NCBI RefSeq assembly: GCF_001431405.1
Contig: NZ_LDJL01000017.1
Coordinates: 107,998 to 171,997 of the forward strand
Length of the DNA: 64,000 nucleotides
Source: Pseudoxanthomonas dokdonensis
GTDB lineage: Bacteria; Pseudomonadota; Gammaproteobacteria; Xanthomonadales; Xanthomonadaceae
Direction of reading: 5' to 3'
In this document: positions 55,518 to 63,917 of the stretch, piece by piece
How the letters are laid out: the number at the start of each line of letters is the position of its first letter
How positions within the stretch are numbered: position 1 is the first letter of the stretch
Translations under genes and position numbers: made by a program
The notes under the pieces: generated by a model
Databases searched by the model: none
The model's input: the letters and a program-made list of their open reading frames with translations, nothing else
Told to the model about the DNA's origin: nothing

Positions 55518-56222
55518 TCAGTGGCAGCGCACCAGCACCGCGGTGACGTTGTCCGAGCCACCGCCATCGAGCGCCGCGGCTATCAGGGTATCGACGCATT
55601 CCTGCGCGCTGCAGTCATCCTGGCGCAGGGTCTCGGCAATACCGCGATCATCGACTTCTTCGGTCAGGCCATCACTGCATAACAGCAGCTGCATGCCCGG
55701 ACGCAGTTCGCCGGTCATGGTTTCGACATTCAGGTGGCGCGGGTCGGTCACCCCCAACGCCTGGGTGACCACGTTGCGATGCGGATGCTGGCGGGCCTGT
55801 TCGTGGGTCAGGGCGCCCTGGGCAATCAGTTCCTGGACATAGCTGTGGTCCTGGCTGAGCTGGGCGAGTTGGCCTTCGCGCCAGAGATAGGCGCGGCTGT
55901 CGCCGACCCAGGCCACCTCGAAACGGTTGCCATGCACACGCACCGCGACCACGGTGGTGCCCATCGGCAGGCTGTCATTGCGCCGGCGCGAAGTGCGGAT
56001 GATCTCCTCGTCGGCAATCCGGATCGCCTGTACCAGCGGGGTGCCATCACGGATTTCGCGGACAATCGTCTCCCGCGCCAGCGCACTGGCCACCTCGCCG
56101 CAGGCATGGCCGCCCATCCCGTCGGCGACCAGCCACAGCCCCAGCTCGCTGTCGCCGTAGTAGGTGTCCTCGTTGAGCTCGCGGCGCAGGCCGACGTGGG
56201 TGATGTGCCCGAATTCGATCAT
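55518..56222 (-). CDS. PP2C-family serine/threonine protein phosphatase
   Basis: Metal-dependent phosphatase, 234 residues, single domain (Stp1/PrpC-like). Motifs in order: RRELNEDTYYGD, VADGMGGHACGEVAS, MGTTVVAVRV, WVGDSRAYLWREGQL, SQDHSYVQELIAQG, LLCSDGLTEEVDD, GGSDNVTAVLVR. All metal ligands appear present. No kinase partner is adjacent in this window. The start MIEFGHITHVGLR is preferred to an ATG 20 codons upstream. Often found with type VI secretion or PASTA kinases, but no such genes are here. Confidence 0.9.
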   Translation of the reverse strand: MIEFGHITHVGLRRELNEDTYYGDSELGLWLVADGMGGHACGEVASALARETIVREIRDGTPLVQAIRIADEEIIRTSRRRNDSLPMGTTVVAVRVHGNRFEVAWVGDSRAYLWREGQLAQLSQDHSYVQELIAQGALTHEQARQHPHRNVVTQALGVTDPRHLNVETMTGELRPGMQLLLCSDGLTEEVDDRGIAETLRQDDCSAQECVDTLIAAALDGGGSDNVTAVLVRCH

Positions 56223-56361
56223 AGAAGGGGAGACTGGTCTGTTCAGTAACGTAAAACGTAATGATCCGGGCGCGGCGGACACAGGGCAAGCGATCCGGGC
56301 GAAGTGTCAACCCGGTCACGCCAGAGAGCGCCCGGCTTTACAGAAATCGGCGTTCGACGGC

Positions 56362-56390
56362 TTGTCCAGAACCACCCGGCCCCGTATCAT
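56362..56390 (+). promoter_or_regulatory. Sigma-70 promoter of tRNA-Ser
   Basis: TTGTCC, 17 bases, TATCAT; 32 bases before the gene. Confidence 0.7.
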
Positions 56391-56422
56391 GCACGGCCCC
56401 TGACCCGCGTCGGGGAACCACC

Positions 56423-56513
56423 GGAGAGGTGGCAGAGTGGTTGAATGTACCTGACTCGAAATCAGGCATACGTTAATAGCGTATCGGGGGTTCGAATCCC
56501 CCCCTCTCCGCCA
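56423..56513 (+). tRNA. tRNA-Ser (CGA)
   Basis: 91 bases with long variable arm and encoded G-CCA. Anticodon loop CTCGAAA gives CGA, reading UCG. The 3-prime end is repeated in inverse a few bases downstream (see terminator). Confidence 0.96.
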
Positions 56514-56563
56514 GATACGCATGAGCCCGCGCAAGCGGGCTTTTGCGTATCTGGCGGAGAGGG
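56502..56563 (+). terminator. Extended terminator hairpin mirroring the tRNA-Ser 3-prime end
   Basis: An inner AGCCCGC / GCGGGCT hairpin plus TTTT is nested in a perfect 19-bp outer inverted repeat, 56502-56520 with 56545-56563. The left outer arm is CCCTCTCCGCCA of the tRNA plus GATACGC. The outer right arm can therefore pair with the tRNA acceptor strand. Confidence 0.85.
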
Positions 56564-56588
56564 ATGGACCTCAAGAGAACCCCGGTTC

Positions 56589-56880
56589 GACAGAACGGCA
56601 GGATTGCCGTTCTGCACAGCCGCAGGCTGCCCGCAGGACGAGGGCCATGGATGGCCCGAGTGACAGAACGGCAGGACAGCCGTTCTGCACAGCCGCAGGC
56701 TGCCCGCAGGACGAGGGCCACAGATGGCCCGAGTGACAGAACGGCAGGACAGCCGTTCTGCACAGCCGCAGGCTGCCCGCAGGACGAGGGCCACGGATGG
56801 CCCGAGTGACAGAACGACAGGACAGCGGTCCGACAAAGCCGCAGGTTGTCCGCGGCGCGAGGACGAGCCTGCTCCGCTGA
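56589..56880. repeat. 73-bp tandem repeat with three hairpins per unit
   Basis: Three almost identical 73-bp units (56589-56661, 56662-56734, 56735-56807) and a degenerate fourth to about 56880. Each unit contains CAGAACGGC/GCCGTTCTG (9-bp stem), CAGCC-GCA-GGCTG, and GGGCCAT-GG-ATGGCCC. Unit differences are a few bases (TTG vs ACA in the first loop; ATGG, ACAG, ACGG in the third). Open frames across it on both strands come only from the period (73 is 1 mod 3) and lack starts, so I do not call a gene. About 120 bp of unremarkable sequence follow before the next gene. Confidence 0.9.
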
Positions 56881-57002
56881 GTCTCACGACGTGGCGCCCT
56901 CGCCACCACCCCCCGCCGGACAGCGCGCCGCCGCCGCCAGTCCCGGCGCTGTTTCGTCAATCTCGCTAAACTGTCGGCCTCACACACAGCCGGTCTTCCC
57001 CC

Positions 57003-57410
57003 ATGTCCGAAATCCTGGTCCCCGTTTCATTTGGCGAACTGCTCGACAAGATCGCGATCCTGCAGATCAAGTCCGAGCGCATGACTGACGAGACCAAGCT
57101 GGCCAACGTGCGCAACGAGCTGGCGGCGCTGGAGAAGACCTGGATGGCGCATCCCGCCGCCGGCAACAACATCGTCGAACTGCGCGCGCAGCTGAAAGCG
57201 GTCAACGAGCGTCTGTGGGTGATCGAAGATGACATCCGCATCAAGGAAAAGGCCCAGGCCTTCGACGATGAGTTCATCAAACTGGCGCGCAGCGTGTACT
57301 TCGAAAACGACGAGCGTGCCCGTATCAAGAAAGACATCAACGTGGCGCTGGGCTCAAGTTACGTCGAGGAAAAGTCCTACCAGGACTACAAGAGCGCCGG
57401 CACGCCCTGA
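57003..57410 (+). CDS. DUF6165 family protein
   Basis: 135-residue helical protein matching the DUF6165 family by its start MSEILVPVSFGELLDKIAIL and the segment VIEDDIRIKEKAQAFDDEFI; function not established. Mostly charged helices with a coiled-coil look (EWxx-type heptads around 35-90); no signal peptide or membrane span. Members are often next to LPS glycosyltransferases, and here a heptosyltransferase-like gene and kdkA lie 1-2 kb away. Its stop codon directly abuts the stop of the convergent downstream gene. Confidence 0.8.
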   Translation: MSEILVPVSFGELLDKIAILQIKSERMTDETKLANVRNELAALEKTWMAHPAAGNNIVELRAQLKAVNERLWVIEDDIRIKEKAQAFDDEFIKLARSVYFENDERARIKKDINVALGSSYVEEKSYQDYKSAGTP

Positions 57411-57419
57411 TCAATCAGG
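57406..57419. repeat. Palindrome spanning two abutting stop codons
   Basis: CCTGAT-CA-ATCAGG covers the TGA of the DUF6165 gene and the TGA (minus) of the nitronate monooxygenase gene with no base between them. Too short for a terminator. Confidence 0.6.
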
Positions 57420-58469
57420 GAAACCCCGCGCCAGTTCGCGGGTCAATATCGCGGCTGGGATTGGCCGGCAACGGGCGGCGCTTTCGCCTGCCCAATGGGC
57501 TGAATAGTCGCTGCTGCCGCGTGCCTCGGCGGCCTGCCGCAATGGCGCACTGACCGCCGCCGCCAGCGGGAAATCCGGTACCGCCGGATTCAGCGGCCCC
57601 CAGGCACGCATCGCGTGATTGACGATGCCGCGCGCCGGGCGCCCGGTGAATACGTTGCTGATCGCGGTCTGCCGTGCCGCGTCCGATGCCAGCGCCTGGC
57701 GGTGCAGTTCGGAGGTGTCGGCTTCGGGGCACAACAGATAGGCGGTGCCGACCTGCACCCCGGCGGCGCCCAGCGCGATGGCCGCCGCCACGCCGTCGGC
57801 ATCGGCAATGCCGCCAGCGGCAATCACCGGTACATCCACCGCCGCGCAGATCTGCGGCAGCAGCGCGAACAACCCCATCTGGGTGCTCACCTCATCCGTC
57901 AGGAACATGCCGCGATGGCCACCGGCCTCGGCACCCTGGGCGATGATCGCGTCCACGCCCCGCTGCTGCAGCCAGCACGCCTCGTCGACCGTAGTCGCGC
58001 TGGCGATGATCGTGCACGGCCAATGCCGCAGGCGGGCCAGCAGATCCGGTGCCGGCAGGCCGAAATGGAAACTGATCACGGGCGGTTGCAGGGTTTCCAG
58101 CACGCCAGCGGTATCGGCATCAAACGGCCGGCGTTCGCTCTGGGTGACGATCTGGCCAGGGTCCAGATCCAATGCCCGATAGTCGTCCCGCAGGTATTCC
58201 CGCCATGCCTGCAAGCGCGCAGGCTGGGCCGGCGGCGGTGGATGGCAGAAGAAATTGAGGTTGTACGGACCTTTGTCATGCACGCGCAGCGCCTGCACTT
58301 CCGCTCGCAAGGCGTCGGCTGACAGCATCGCGCAGGGCAGGGCGCCAAGGCCACCGGCGTGGCTGACCGCAGCGGCCAGGCGATGGCCCTGCACGCCGGC
58401 CATGGGCGCCTGCAACAGCGGAAACTCGATACCGAGCCGTTGCCGCAGACGGTGCATGGCTGCGCTCAT
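57411..58469 (-). CDS. Nitronate monooxygenase-like FMN oxidoreductase
   Basis: TIM-barrel FMN enzyme of the NMO/2-nitropropane dioxygenase family, 352 residues. Family motifs: PLLQAPMAGVQGHRLAAAVS (N-term), AQGAEAGGHRG (FMN phosphate and catalytic His), VPVIAAGGIADADGVAAAI and GVQVGTAYLLCPEA. The real substrate may be propionate-3-nitronate or another electron-rich carbanion. An internal Met (residue 5) is an alternative start. Single gene, 21 bp after the end of the heptosyltransferase-like gene on the same strand. Confidence 0.9.
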   Translation of the reverse strand: MSAAMHRLRQRLGIEFPLLQAPMAGVQGHRLAAAVSHAGGLGALPCAMLSADALRAEVQALRVHDKGPYNLNFFCHPPPPAQPARLQAWREYLRDDYRALDLDPGQIVTQSERRPFDADTAGVLETLQPPVISFHFGLPAPDLLARLRHWPCTIIASATTVDEACWLQQRGVDAIIAQGAEAGGHRGMFLTDEVSTQMGLFALLPQICAAVDVPVIAAGGIADADGVAAAIALGAAGVQVGTAYLLCPEADTSELHRQALASDAARQTAISNVFTGRPARGIVNHAMRAWGPLNPAVPDFPLAAAVSAPLRQAAEARGSSDYSAHWAGESAARCRPIPAAILTRELARGFPD

Positions 58470-58490
58470 CGCGCTGCCATCGGCGTGGGT

Positions 58491-59585
58491 TCAACGGCCA
58501 TGGTCGTGGCGGTAGCGCTCGAAGGCGGCGATCGCATCGTTGACCGTCACCAGATCCATCACCTCATCGAATTCGATCTTGCTGCCCCATTTCAGTTCGC
58601 TGGCCGGCTTGCCGAGGAATTTACGCGCGGCGGCATCGTAGCGGTCCACGCAATAGGCGACGCTGCTGTACGGACCGCTGCGCAGCGGGTTGCTGGCCGC
58701 GTGCAGTCCCAGCACCGCGGTGCCGACGGCATTGGCAATATGCATCGGGCCGGAGTCCGGGCTGACCAGCAGGTCGGCGCGTTGCAGCAATGCCGGCAAC
58801 TGTTTCAGGGTGTCCTTGCCGACCAGGTCCAGCACCGGTTGGCGCATGGCCGCGATGATCGCATCGCTGGTCTGGCGTTCCAGCTCGCTGCGCCCGCCGC
58901 ACAACACCACCCGCCAGCCACGCTCGGCGGCGTGGTCGGCCAGCGCCGCGTAGCGGTCGGCATACCAGTTGCGGCGTACGTGGCTGGAGCAGGGTGAAAT
59001 CATCAGCACCGGCGTGCCGTCCGCGGGCCATTGCGCGCTCGCCCATTCGTGTGCAGGTTCACTGATCGGGAAATCCCAGACCACGCGGTCCTGCTTGAAC
59101 CCCAGCGGCTCGCAGAAGCTGCCGATCGCGTCCAGCACATGGATGCCAGGGCGGTCGGGGATGCGTTCATTGATGAACAGTCCATGCAGATCCTTGGACC
59201 GTGAGCGGTCATAGCCGATACGCCGCCGCGCCGGCACGAACGCCGACAGCACGTTGGCGCGGAACGCCACTTGCATCTGCAGCAAGGCATCGAAGGGCTG
59301 CCCGGGCAACTGCCGGCGCAACGCCCGCATGCCGGCCAGGCCGGTGTTCTTGTCGTAGACATGGAACTCGACCCCGGGCACGTCCTCCAGCAGCTTGTAT
59401 CCGGCCCTGTCGATGATCCAGTGCATGCGCGCCTGCGGCAGATGCGTGCGCAGGGTGTGCAGCAGTGGCAGCACATGGGTGACATCGCCCAGCGCGGACA
59501 GCCGCAGCAGGCACAGGGAAGCGGGAATATGCGGATCGTTTGGCAACTGTTGATAGACTCGTTGGATGACCGGTTTTGATGCCAC
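58491..59585 (-). CDS. Glycosyltransferase family 9 (heptosyltransferase-like)
   Basis: LPS core-type glycosyltransferase, 364 residues from GTG. GT9 features: [20 protein letters not shown] (N-terminal acceptor loop), [20 protein letters not shown], and donor-site [20 protein letters not shown]. The start is uncertain: GTG at 59585 overlaps the divergent kdkA start by 20 bp, whereas TTG at 59546 avoids it and leaves a short N-terminus typical of this family. Transfers heptose or another sugar to the inner core (inference). Confidence 0.88.
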   Translation of the reverse strand: MASKPVIQRVYQQLPNDPHIPASLCLLRLSALGDVTHVLPLLHTLRTHLPQARMHWIIDRAGYKLLEDVPGVEFHVYDKNTGLAGMRALRRQLPGQPFDALLQMQVAFRANVLSAFVPARRRIGYDRSRSKDLHGLFINERIPDRPGIHVLDAIGSFCEPLGFKQDRVVWDFPISEPAHEWASAQWPADGTPVLMISPCSSHVRRNWYADRYAALADHAAERGWRVVLCGGRSELERQTSDAIIAAMRQPVLDLVGKDTLKQLPALLQRADLLVSPDSGPMHIANAVGTAVLGLHAASNPLRSGPYSSVAYCVDRYDAAARKFLGKPASELKWGSKIEFDEVMDLVTVNDAIAAFERYRHDHGR

Positions 59586-60315
59586 TGAATCTTTGACCCC
59601 ATTCCGTGAAGGCGCGGGCTACGGGGCGATTCTGTTCGACCGCAAGCATCTGCGGCAAGTGCAGCCTGACTGGTTTGTACCGGAAAAATGGGGCGCGCGG
59701 GCACAACCGGTGCAGGCAGGCGGCCGCGGTGGCGCCTGGTTCATCGATGCGCCTTCCAGCCAGTGCGTATTGCGGCACTATCTGCGCGGCGGCCTGGCCG
59801 CGCGCGTGAGCCGTGACCGCTACCTGTGGCAGGGCAACAATCGCACCCGCAGTTTCGCCGAATTCAGGCTGATGCGCGCGTTGCAGGAAAAAGGCCTGCC
59901 AGTGCCGCGGCCGATTGCCGCCCAGTACGTGCACGAAGGCATGTTCTATCGCGCCGCGATCCTGATGGAACGGCTGCAGGACGTGCAATCACTGGCGACC
60001 CTGGCCCAGCAGCGCGGCAGCGACGCGCCGTGGGATGCGGCCGGCCGGCTGATTGCACGCTTCCATCGGGCCGGTCTGGACCATGCCGACCTGAATGCCG
60101 ACAACATCCTGTTCGATGCCAACGGCAAGGGCTGGCTGATTGATTTCGACCGTGGCCGGCTGCGGATACCGGCCACCCATTGGCGCGAAGCGAATCTTTC
60201 GCGGCTGCGGCGCTCTCTTCTGAAGTTGCGCGGTGAGCGCAGCACGGAGGACGTGGTGAACGATTTTGCCCAGCTCAAGCGTGGTTATGACCTGGCCTGG
60301 TCGCGGGGGGTGTGA
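59566..60315 (+). CDS. kdkA: 3-deoxy-D-manno-octulosonic acid kinase
   Basis: Phosphorylates the first Kdo of lipid A-Kdo on the cytoplasmic face of the inner membrane, as in Haemophilus and xanthomonads with a single Kdo. It has 249 residues. Protein-kinase-like fold: [20 protein letters not shown] (nucleotide lysine region), catalytic [12 protein letters not shown] and metal-binding LIDFDRG. It is divergent from the heptosyltransferase-like gene and its stop overlaps the next start as TGATG, beginning a coupled run into the moa genes. Confidence 0.94.
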   Translation: MTGFDATESLTPFREGAGYGAILFDRKHLRQVQPDWFVPEKWGARAQPVQAGGRGGAWFIDAPSSQCVLRHYLRGGLAARVSRDRYLWQGNNRTRSFAEFRLMRALQEKGLPVPRPIAAQYVHEGMFYRAAILMERLQDVQSLATLAQQRGSDAPWDAAGRLIARFHRAGLDHADLNADNILFDANGKGWLIDFDRGRLRIPATHWREANLSRLRRSLLKLRGERSTEDVVNDFAQLKRGYDLAWSRGV

Positions 60316-61073
60316 TGCGGCATTGGCAGCTGCGGTTCCATGGGGTTGGCAACGCCAGTGCGGTCGAGCTGGGCTCGGCGATGGCGACCATCGAGCGCGA
60401 TGGCGCGCCGTGGCTGACCATCGATTGCGGCGCCGAGGGCCTGGACCGCTGCCTGGCCGACTATGGCACGCCGCCAGCCGCGTGGTTCATCACCCATACC
60501 CACCTGGATCATGTCGGCGGCTTCGAGCGGCTGTTCGTGCACAGTTACTTCAACACGCCGCCCGCCAGCCGGATCCGCTTGTACGTACCCGCCAGCGTGG
60601 TGCCGTTACTGCACCAGCGGGTGGCCGATTACCCCAACGTGCTGGCCGAAGGCGGGGTCAACTTCTGGGATGCATTCCAGCTGATTCCGGTGGGCGCCGC
60701 ATTCTGGCATGACGGCCAGCGGCTGGAGGTCTTTCCGGTACGCCATCACTGGCCGGAAACCGCCTACGGCCTGCGCCTGCCGGGCAGTCTGGTCTGGACC
60801 GGCGACACCCGGCCGATTCCGGAAATGCTGGCCAGATTCGGCGACCGCGATGAGTTGATCGCCCATGATTGCGCGCTGCATGGCAATCCTTCGCACAGTG
60901 GCATCGATGATCTGGAGCGCGAATACGCACCCGGACTGCTGCAGCGCTGCGTGCTGTATCACTACGCCAGCGCCGGTGATGGACAGGCGCTGGCGCAGCG
61001 CGGTTATCGGGTGGCGACGCCCGGTAGCATATGGCCGCTGACCGCACCGGATACCGGAGTGGGCGGGCCATGA
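60315..61073 (+). CDS. MBL-fold metallo-hydrolase (RNase Z-like)
   Basis: Metallo-beta-lactamase fold hydrolase, 252 residues. The metal site HTHLDH is at 61-66 (FITHTHLDHVGGF); FPVRHHWPETAYGL and VWTGDTRPI carry further His/Asp ligands, and a C-terminal YHYAS segment supplies the last. The opening QLRFHGVGNASAVELG resembles RNase Z-type and related cyclic-phosphodiesterase enzymes, but no flexible tRNA-binding arm is obvious. Substrate unknown. ATG overlaps kdkA (a GTG three bases earlier is an alternative); the stop overlaps moaA as ATGA. Confidence 0.87.
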   Translation: MRHWQLRFHGVGNASAVELGSAMATIERDGAPWLTIDCGAEGLDRCLADYGTPPAAWFITHTHLDHVGGFERLFVHSYFNTPPASRIRLYVPASVVPLLHQRVADYPNVLAEGGVNFWDAFQLIPVGAAFWHDGQRLEVFPVRHHWPETAYGLRLPGSLVWTGDTRPIPEMLARFGDRDELIAHDCALHGNPSHSGIDDLEREYAPGLLQRCVLYHYASAGDGQALAQRGYRVATPGSIWPLTAPDTGVGGP

Positions 61074-62104
61074 ACAAGCTTCCTGCCGTGCCATCGACAA
61101 GCACCGGTCCACTGGACCAGCTGCGGCGACCCCTGCGTGACCTGCGGCTGTCGGTGATCGAGGCCTGCAATTTCCGTTGCGGCTACTGCATGCCGGCAGA
61201 CCAGGTGCCGGACGACTACGGCCTGGACAATGCCTCGCGGCTGTCGTTCGACGAAATCGAGACACTGGTGCGTGGCTTTGTCGAACTGGGCGTCAGCAAG
61301 CTGCGCCTGACCGGTGGCGAGCCGCTGTTGCGCAAGGGATTGCCGGCATTGATTGAACGCCTGGCGCGGATTCCGGGGCTGGACGATATCGCCTTGACCA
61401 CCAATGGCTCATTGCTGGCGCGGCAGGCAGCGGCATTGCGTGATGCCGGCCTGCGGCGGCTGACGGTCAGCCTGGACGCGCTGGATCCCGATGTTTTCAG
61501 CATGCTGTCCGGTGGCCGCGGCAACGTTGCCGACGTACTGGCCGGCATCGATGCGGCAGTCGCCGCCGGTTTCGAACGGATCAAGATCAACACCGTCGTC
61601 CAGCGCGGCGTCAACGAACAGGAACTGCTGCCGCTGCTGGCGCATTTCCGCGGCAGCGGGCATGTGGTGCGTTTCATCGAGTTCATGGATGTCGGCAACT
61701 CCAACGGCTGGGCGATGGAAAACATGCTGCCTTCGGCGGAACTGCGTGATCGCATCGCCCAGCGCTGGCCCTTGCGCCCGTTGCAGCCCAACTATGTCGG
61801 TGAAGTCGCCAACCGCTATGCGTATGAGGATGGCGCCGGCGAGATTGGTTTCGTCAGCTCGGTCAGTGCGCCGTTCTGCGGCGATTGCCACCGCGCCCGG
61901 GTCTCGGCCGATGGCCGGCTGTTCACCTGTTTGTTCGCCGGCGAAGGTACCGACTTGCGTCCGGCGTTGGCGCAAGGGCGTGAAGCACTGGTCACCGCCG
62001 TCGCCGCACGCTGGCAACGACGTGACGACCACTACAGCGAACTGCGTGGCCAGGCCGCCGTGCGCAATCGCAAACACGTGGAGATGTATCTGATTGGTGG
62101 CTGA
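61070..62104 (+). CDS. moaA: GTP 3,8-cyclase MoaA
   Basis: Radical SAM enzyme of molybdenum cofactor synthesis; with MoaC it converts GTP to cyclic pyranopterin monophosphate. It has 344 residues. N-terminal cluster Cys33, Cys37, Cys40 (CNFRCGYC); C-terminal cluster Cys270, Cys273, Cys287 ([18 protein letters not shown]). The essential C-terminal double glycine is present (MYLIGG). SD-like CGGAGT precedes the start, and the start overlaps the upstream MBL stop. Confidence 0.97.
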   Translation: MNKLPAVPSTSTGPLDQLRRPLRDLRLSVIEACNFRCGYCMPADQVPDDYGLDNASRLSFDEIETLVRGFVELGVSKLRLTGGEPLLRKGLPALIERLARIPGLDDIALTTNGSLLARQAAALRDAGLRRLTVSLDALDPDVFSMLSGGRGNVADVLAGIDAAVAAGFERIKINTVVQRGVNEQELLPLLAHFRGSGHVVRFIEFMDVGNSNGWAMENMLPSAELRDRIAQRWPLRPLQPNYVGEVANRYAYEDGAGEIGFVSSVSAPFCGDCHRARVSADGRLFTCLFAGEGTDLRPALAQGREALVTAVAARWQRRDDHYSELRGQAAVRNRKHVEMYLIGG

Positions 62105-62135
62105 CGGGGTCGTCAGCACCTGCAAGGAGAGAGCA

Positions 62136-62675
62136 ATGAGCAACAGTCGTAGCCCCCGCAGCAGCAAGGCCGCCGGCAAGGTACTGGATCTGCCGCGCGC
62201 GCAGCTGACCCATATCGATGCCGGCGGACGCCCGGCGATGGTCGATGTGTCGGCCAAGGCGGTGACCACGCGTGACGCCACTGCACGGGTAAGGGTCAAA
62301 TTTCCGGTTCGGGTGGCCGAAGAACTGCATCGCAACGGCCTGCGCAGCGCCAAGGGCGGCATCATCGATACCGCGATCATTGCCGGCACCATGGCGGTCA
62401 AACGCACCCATGAGCTGATTCCGTTCTGCCATCCGTTGCCAATCGAGGGTTGCCGGATTACCGCCGACTGGGAAAGCGACACCGCGCTGCGCATTGAATG
62501 CAGCGTGCGCACCACCCATCGCACCGGTGTCGAGATGGAAGCACTGACCGGCGCCAGCGTCGCCGCATTGACTGTCTACGATATGTGCAAGGCGCTCTCG
62601 CACCGGATCGTCATCGGCCCGCTGCAACTGGTCAGCAAGCACGGTGGCAAGCGCAACGTGGAGCCGGGCAAATGA
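62136..62675 (+). CDS. moaC: Cyclic pyranopterin monophosphate synthase MoaC
   Basis: Partner of MoaA in the first Moco step, 179 residues. Conserved motifs: [52 protein letters not shown] and [29 protein letters not shown] precedes the ATG by 5 bases; a frame open 14 codons upstream overlaps moaA and lacks similarity. A basic Ser/Arg-rich N-terminal extension ([14 protein letters not shown]) precedes the core. The stop overlaps moaD (ATGA). Confidence 0.97.
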   Translation: MSNSRSPRSSKAAGKVLDLPRAQLTHIDAGGRPAMVDVSAKAVTTRDATARVRVKFPVRVAEELHRNGLRSAKGGIIDTAIIAGTMAVKRTHELIPFCHPLPIEGCRITADWESDTALRIECSVRTTHRTGVEMEALTGASVAALTVYDMCKALSHRIVIGPLQLVSKHGGKRNVEPGK

Positions 62676-62914
62676 TCGAGGTCAAGGTCCGCTATTTCGC
62701 CAGCCTGCGCGACGCCGCCGGCACCGAGCAGGAAACCGTGCAGACCGATGCCGGCGATCTGGCCGGTCTGTACCGCCAGTTGCAGAGCCGGCACGGTTTC
62801 AGCTGGCCGCAGGCGCACCTGCGGGTGGCGGTGGCCGATGATTTCGCGCACTGGGACGACCCGCTGCGCGAAGGCAGCGAAGTGGCCTTCATTCCGCCAG
62901 TCAGTGGAGGTTGA
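62672..62914 (+). CDS. moaD: Molybdopterin synthase small subunit MoaD
   Basis: Ubiquitin-fold sulfur carrier, 80 residues. Its C-terminal Gly-Gly (FIPPVSGG) is thiocarboxylated and donates sulfur to precursor Z in MoaE. Coupled to moaC upstream; one base separates its stop from the moaE start. Confidence 0.95.
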   Translation: MIEVKVRYFASLRDAAGTEQETVQTDAGDLAGLYRQLQSRHGFSWPQAHLRVAVADDFAHWDDPLREGSEVAFIPPVSGG

Positions 62915-62915
62915 G

Positions 62916-63341
62916 ATGAAACGTTTTGCCTTGGCCGACAGCGCCATCGACAGCGGCGCACTGCGCCAAGCTTTGCTGCATCCGCAAGCAGGCGGCTTTG
63001 CCAGTTTTGAAGGCTGGGTGCGCAACCACAACGACGGCCGTCAAGTGCGGGGCCTGCGCTACGAATCGTACGTCGAACTGGCCGAGAAAGAGGGCGAGCG
63101 GATCATGGATGAAGCCATGCAACGCTTCGACATCCTCGACCTGCGTTGCAGCCACCGCATCGGCGATCTGGCGATCGGCGACATGGCCGTCTGGGTCGGC
63201 GTCAGCGCCGCCCATCGCGATGCCGCCTTCACTGGCTGCCGCTGGGTCATCGACGAGGTCAAGGCACGCGTACCGATCTGGAAACACGAAGGCTACATCG
63301 AAGGCGATGCCGGCTGGCTGCATCCGCGCCAGGCCGAGTGA
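62916..63341 (+). CDS. moaE: Molybdopterin synthase catalytic subunit MoaE
   Basis: Catalytic partner of MoaD; makes molybdopterin from cyclic pyranopterin. It has 141 residues. FASFEGWVRNHNDGRQVRGL and ISAAHR-equivalent GVSAAHRDAAFTGCRW are typical; the active-site lysine lies in VPIWKHEGY. Last gene of the kdkA-MBL-moaACDE run; moaB/mog is not in this cluster. Downstream is repeat sequence with no terminator that I can recognise. Confidence 0.96.
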   Translation: MKRFALADSAIDSGALRQALLHPQAGGFASFEGWVRNHNDGRQVRGLRYESYVELAEKEGERIMDEAMQRFDILDLRCSHRIGDLAIGDMAVWVGVSAAHRDAAFTGCRWVIDEVKARVPIWKHEGYIEGDAGWLHPRQAE

Positions 63342-63395
63342 ACATGTCCGGACAGAGGTCGGGCAACGGCAACAGGCGGGCAATCGAAAGACATT

Positions 63396-63713
63396 GAACA
63401 ACCCCGAGGGTCGTCATCGCAGCGAAAGCCGAACAACCCCGAAGTCGTCATCCCCGCGAAAGTCGAACAACCCCGAAGTCGTCATCCCGGCGAAGACCGA
63501 ACAACCCCGAAGTCGTCATCCCGGCGAAGGTCGAACAACCCGAAGTCGTCATCCCGGCGAAGGTCGAACAACCTCGAAGTCGTCATCCCGGCGAAGACCG
63601 AACAACCCCGAAGTCGTCATCCCGGCGAAGGTCGAACAACCTCGAAGTCATCATCCCGGCGAAGGCCGAACAACCCCAAAGTCCTCATCCCGGCGAACGC
63701 CGGGATCCAGCTT
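63396..63713. repeat. 34-bp tandem array derived from a REP element (about nine units)
   Basis: Unit form: GAACAACCCCGAAGTCG then TCATCCCGGCGAAGGTC. Starts at 63396, 63431, 63465, 63499, 63533 (33 bp), 63566, 63600, 63634 and 63668. Each unit keeps the left half of the REP core (CGTCATCCCGGCGAA) but not the right arm; only the last unit ends with CGCCGGGATCCAGC. Variants alternate (CCCCG/CCTCG, AGACC/AGGTC). No unique spacers, so not a CRISPR array. Confidence 0.92.
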
Positions 63714-63746
63714 TTAGAGGATAGCGATCGTGCTGCGTATTCTTAA

Positions 63747-63916
63747 CCGCTGGCGTTGAAATGATGCCGTCGCCACGGCGGGTAGCAATGAATAGCCCGG
63801 CTTGAACCACCCGAAGCCCGGAAAAGGTGGCGGCCCCGCCGCGCCGTGTGTTCCTGCCGCTGGCGTTGAAATGATGCCGTCGCCACGGCGGGTAGCAATG
63901 AATAGCCCGGCTTGAA
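63747..63916. repeat. 60-bp direct repeat, two copies 110 bp apart
   Basis: 63747-63806 and 63857-63916 are identical (CCGCTGGCGTTGAAATGATG ... CCCGGCTTGAA), with a 50-bp GC-rich spacer (CCACCCGAAGCCCGGAAAAG...). The second copy ends directly at adapter-like sequence. This looks like part of a longer 110-bp-period dispersed repeat at which assembly stopped (inference). Confidence 0.85.
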
Positions 63917-63917
63917 A

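Noticed and set aside
56502..56563. Integrative-element attachment site at tRNA-Ser
   Set aside because: The duplicated tRNA end is inverted, not direct, lies only 24 bases away, and no integrase or foreign genes follow.
56473..56987. Several overlapping open frames on both strands across the 73-bp array
   Set aside because: They exist in many frames because the repeat is GC-rich and shifts frame each unit; no ribosome-binding sites, and translations are repetitive Arg/Ala/Gly strings.
63396..63713. CRISPR array
   Set aside because: Regular 34-bp period, but the whole unit repeats with no unique spacers and there are no cas genes; it is a REP-derived minisatellite.
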